Positions 6,580 to 6,660 of a stretch of DNA of 6,660 nucleotides are shown piece by piece. The notes beneath the pieces were generated by a model. The model searched no databases and was not told where the DNA came from. It saw only the letters and a list, made by a program, of their open reading frames with translations. How positions within the stretch are numbered: position 1 is the first letter of the stretch; the number at the start of each line of letters is the position of its first letter. This DNA comes from Anaerolineae bacterium (GTDB lineage: Bacteria; Chloroflexota; Anaerolineae; 4572-78; J111): contig JAGRCC010000124.1 of the NCBI GenBank assembly GCA_020433785.1, positions 1 through 6,660 on the forward strand. Direction: 5' to 3'. The position numbers and the translations under genes were made by a program.

Positions 6580-6651
6580 GTTAGGCCGTTCAACAGGTGA
6601 CAGTCACTTGTTGTGTCACCGGGTTCGATACGCCCAACGGCGTAACTCATA
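6575..6651. repeat. Nested palindromic element at the end of the signalling unit
   Basis: The outer arms TATGAGTTAGGCCGTT (6575-6590) and AACGGCGTAACTCATA (6636-6651) pair over 16 positions with one mismatch. Directly inside the left arm, 6591-6613 forms a palindrome centred on 6602, with ten Watson-Crick pairs plus one G-T. It contains the same 14-mer (CAGGTGACAGTCAC, 6594-6607) that starts the foldback upstream of the kinase. Alternative stems exist: GGTGACA (6596-6602) with TGTCACC (6614-6620), and CCGGGTT (6619-6625) with AACCCGG (6651-6657). The left arm overlaps the last codons of the membrane-protein gene. It could serve as a weak bidirectional terminator, but there is no T tract. Confidence 0.6.
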
Positions 6652-6660
6652 ACCCGGACA
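6647..6660. repeat. Right arm of the 14-bp inverted repeat spanning the window
   Basis: TCATAACCCGGACA is the exact reverse complement of 93-106. It overlaps the outer arm of the nested palindrome by five bases and runs off the window, so its true length is unknown. Confidence 0.5.

Noticed and set aside
6619..6635. tRNA T-arm-like GGGTTCGATACGCCC
   Set aside because: Only two of the five stem pairs form, and there is no acceptor, D or anticodon arm around it.
6576..6651. Integron attC site, suggested by GTTAGGC and GCGTAAC in an imperfect palindrome
   Set aside because: The core motifs are in the opposite order from attC (RYYYAAC outside left, GTTRRRY outside right), and no integrase or cassette structure is present.

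Overview
The window carries three protein genes and an unusually large amount of palindromic and repeated non-coding DNA. The gene content (a secreted CHAP-type cell-wall hydrolase with a PsbP-like front half, a very long multi-PAS hybrid histidine kinase, and a small membrane protein ending in a Cys-pair cap) and the moderate GC content suggest a free-living environmental bacterium. A member of the Chloroflexota (Anaerolineae-like) is my best guess. This is inferred from style of gene content; there is no rRNA or other marker in the window to prove it.

Layout: positions 1-149 hold no gene I can support, but include one arm (93-106) of a 14-bp inverted repeat whose other arm is the last 14 bases of the window. 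A minus-strand gene (150-1634) encodes an exported CHAP amidase/endopeptidase-like protein with a C-terminal beta/gamma-crystallin-like calcium module. The gap 1635-2185 is gene-free. It contains a pair of 31-bp direct repeats around a small palindromic element (1803-1938), a plausible promoter (1981-2009), and a 112-bp foldback with three nested perfect stems (2032-2143). The foldback lies inside the predicted leader of the next gene.

The main gene (2186-5659, plus strand) is a soluble hybrid sensor kinase: six PAS domains, HisKA, HATPase and a receiver domain. After a 356-base gap packed with predicted hairpins, including a terminator-like stem with a T6 tract, comes a four-helix membrane protein (6016-6579). 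It ends in a CxxC...CxxC module that I recall from the C-termini of bacterial PAS/GAF/receiver proteins. The window closes with another nested palindrome (6575-6651).

The kinase and the membrane protein are co-oriented and look like parts of one signalling unit. The same 14-mer (CAGGTGACAGTCAC) lies in the same orientation just before and just after the pair, with a third, inverted copy in the foldback. The unit may therefore be bounded by a REP/MITE-like element family, or share a regulatory operator. No HPt protein, DNA-binding output or transposase is visible here, so partners must lie elsewhere. The hydrolase is divergent from the kinase and shows no direct functional link to it.
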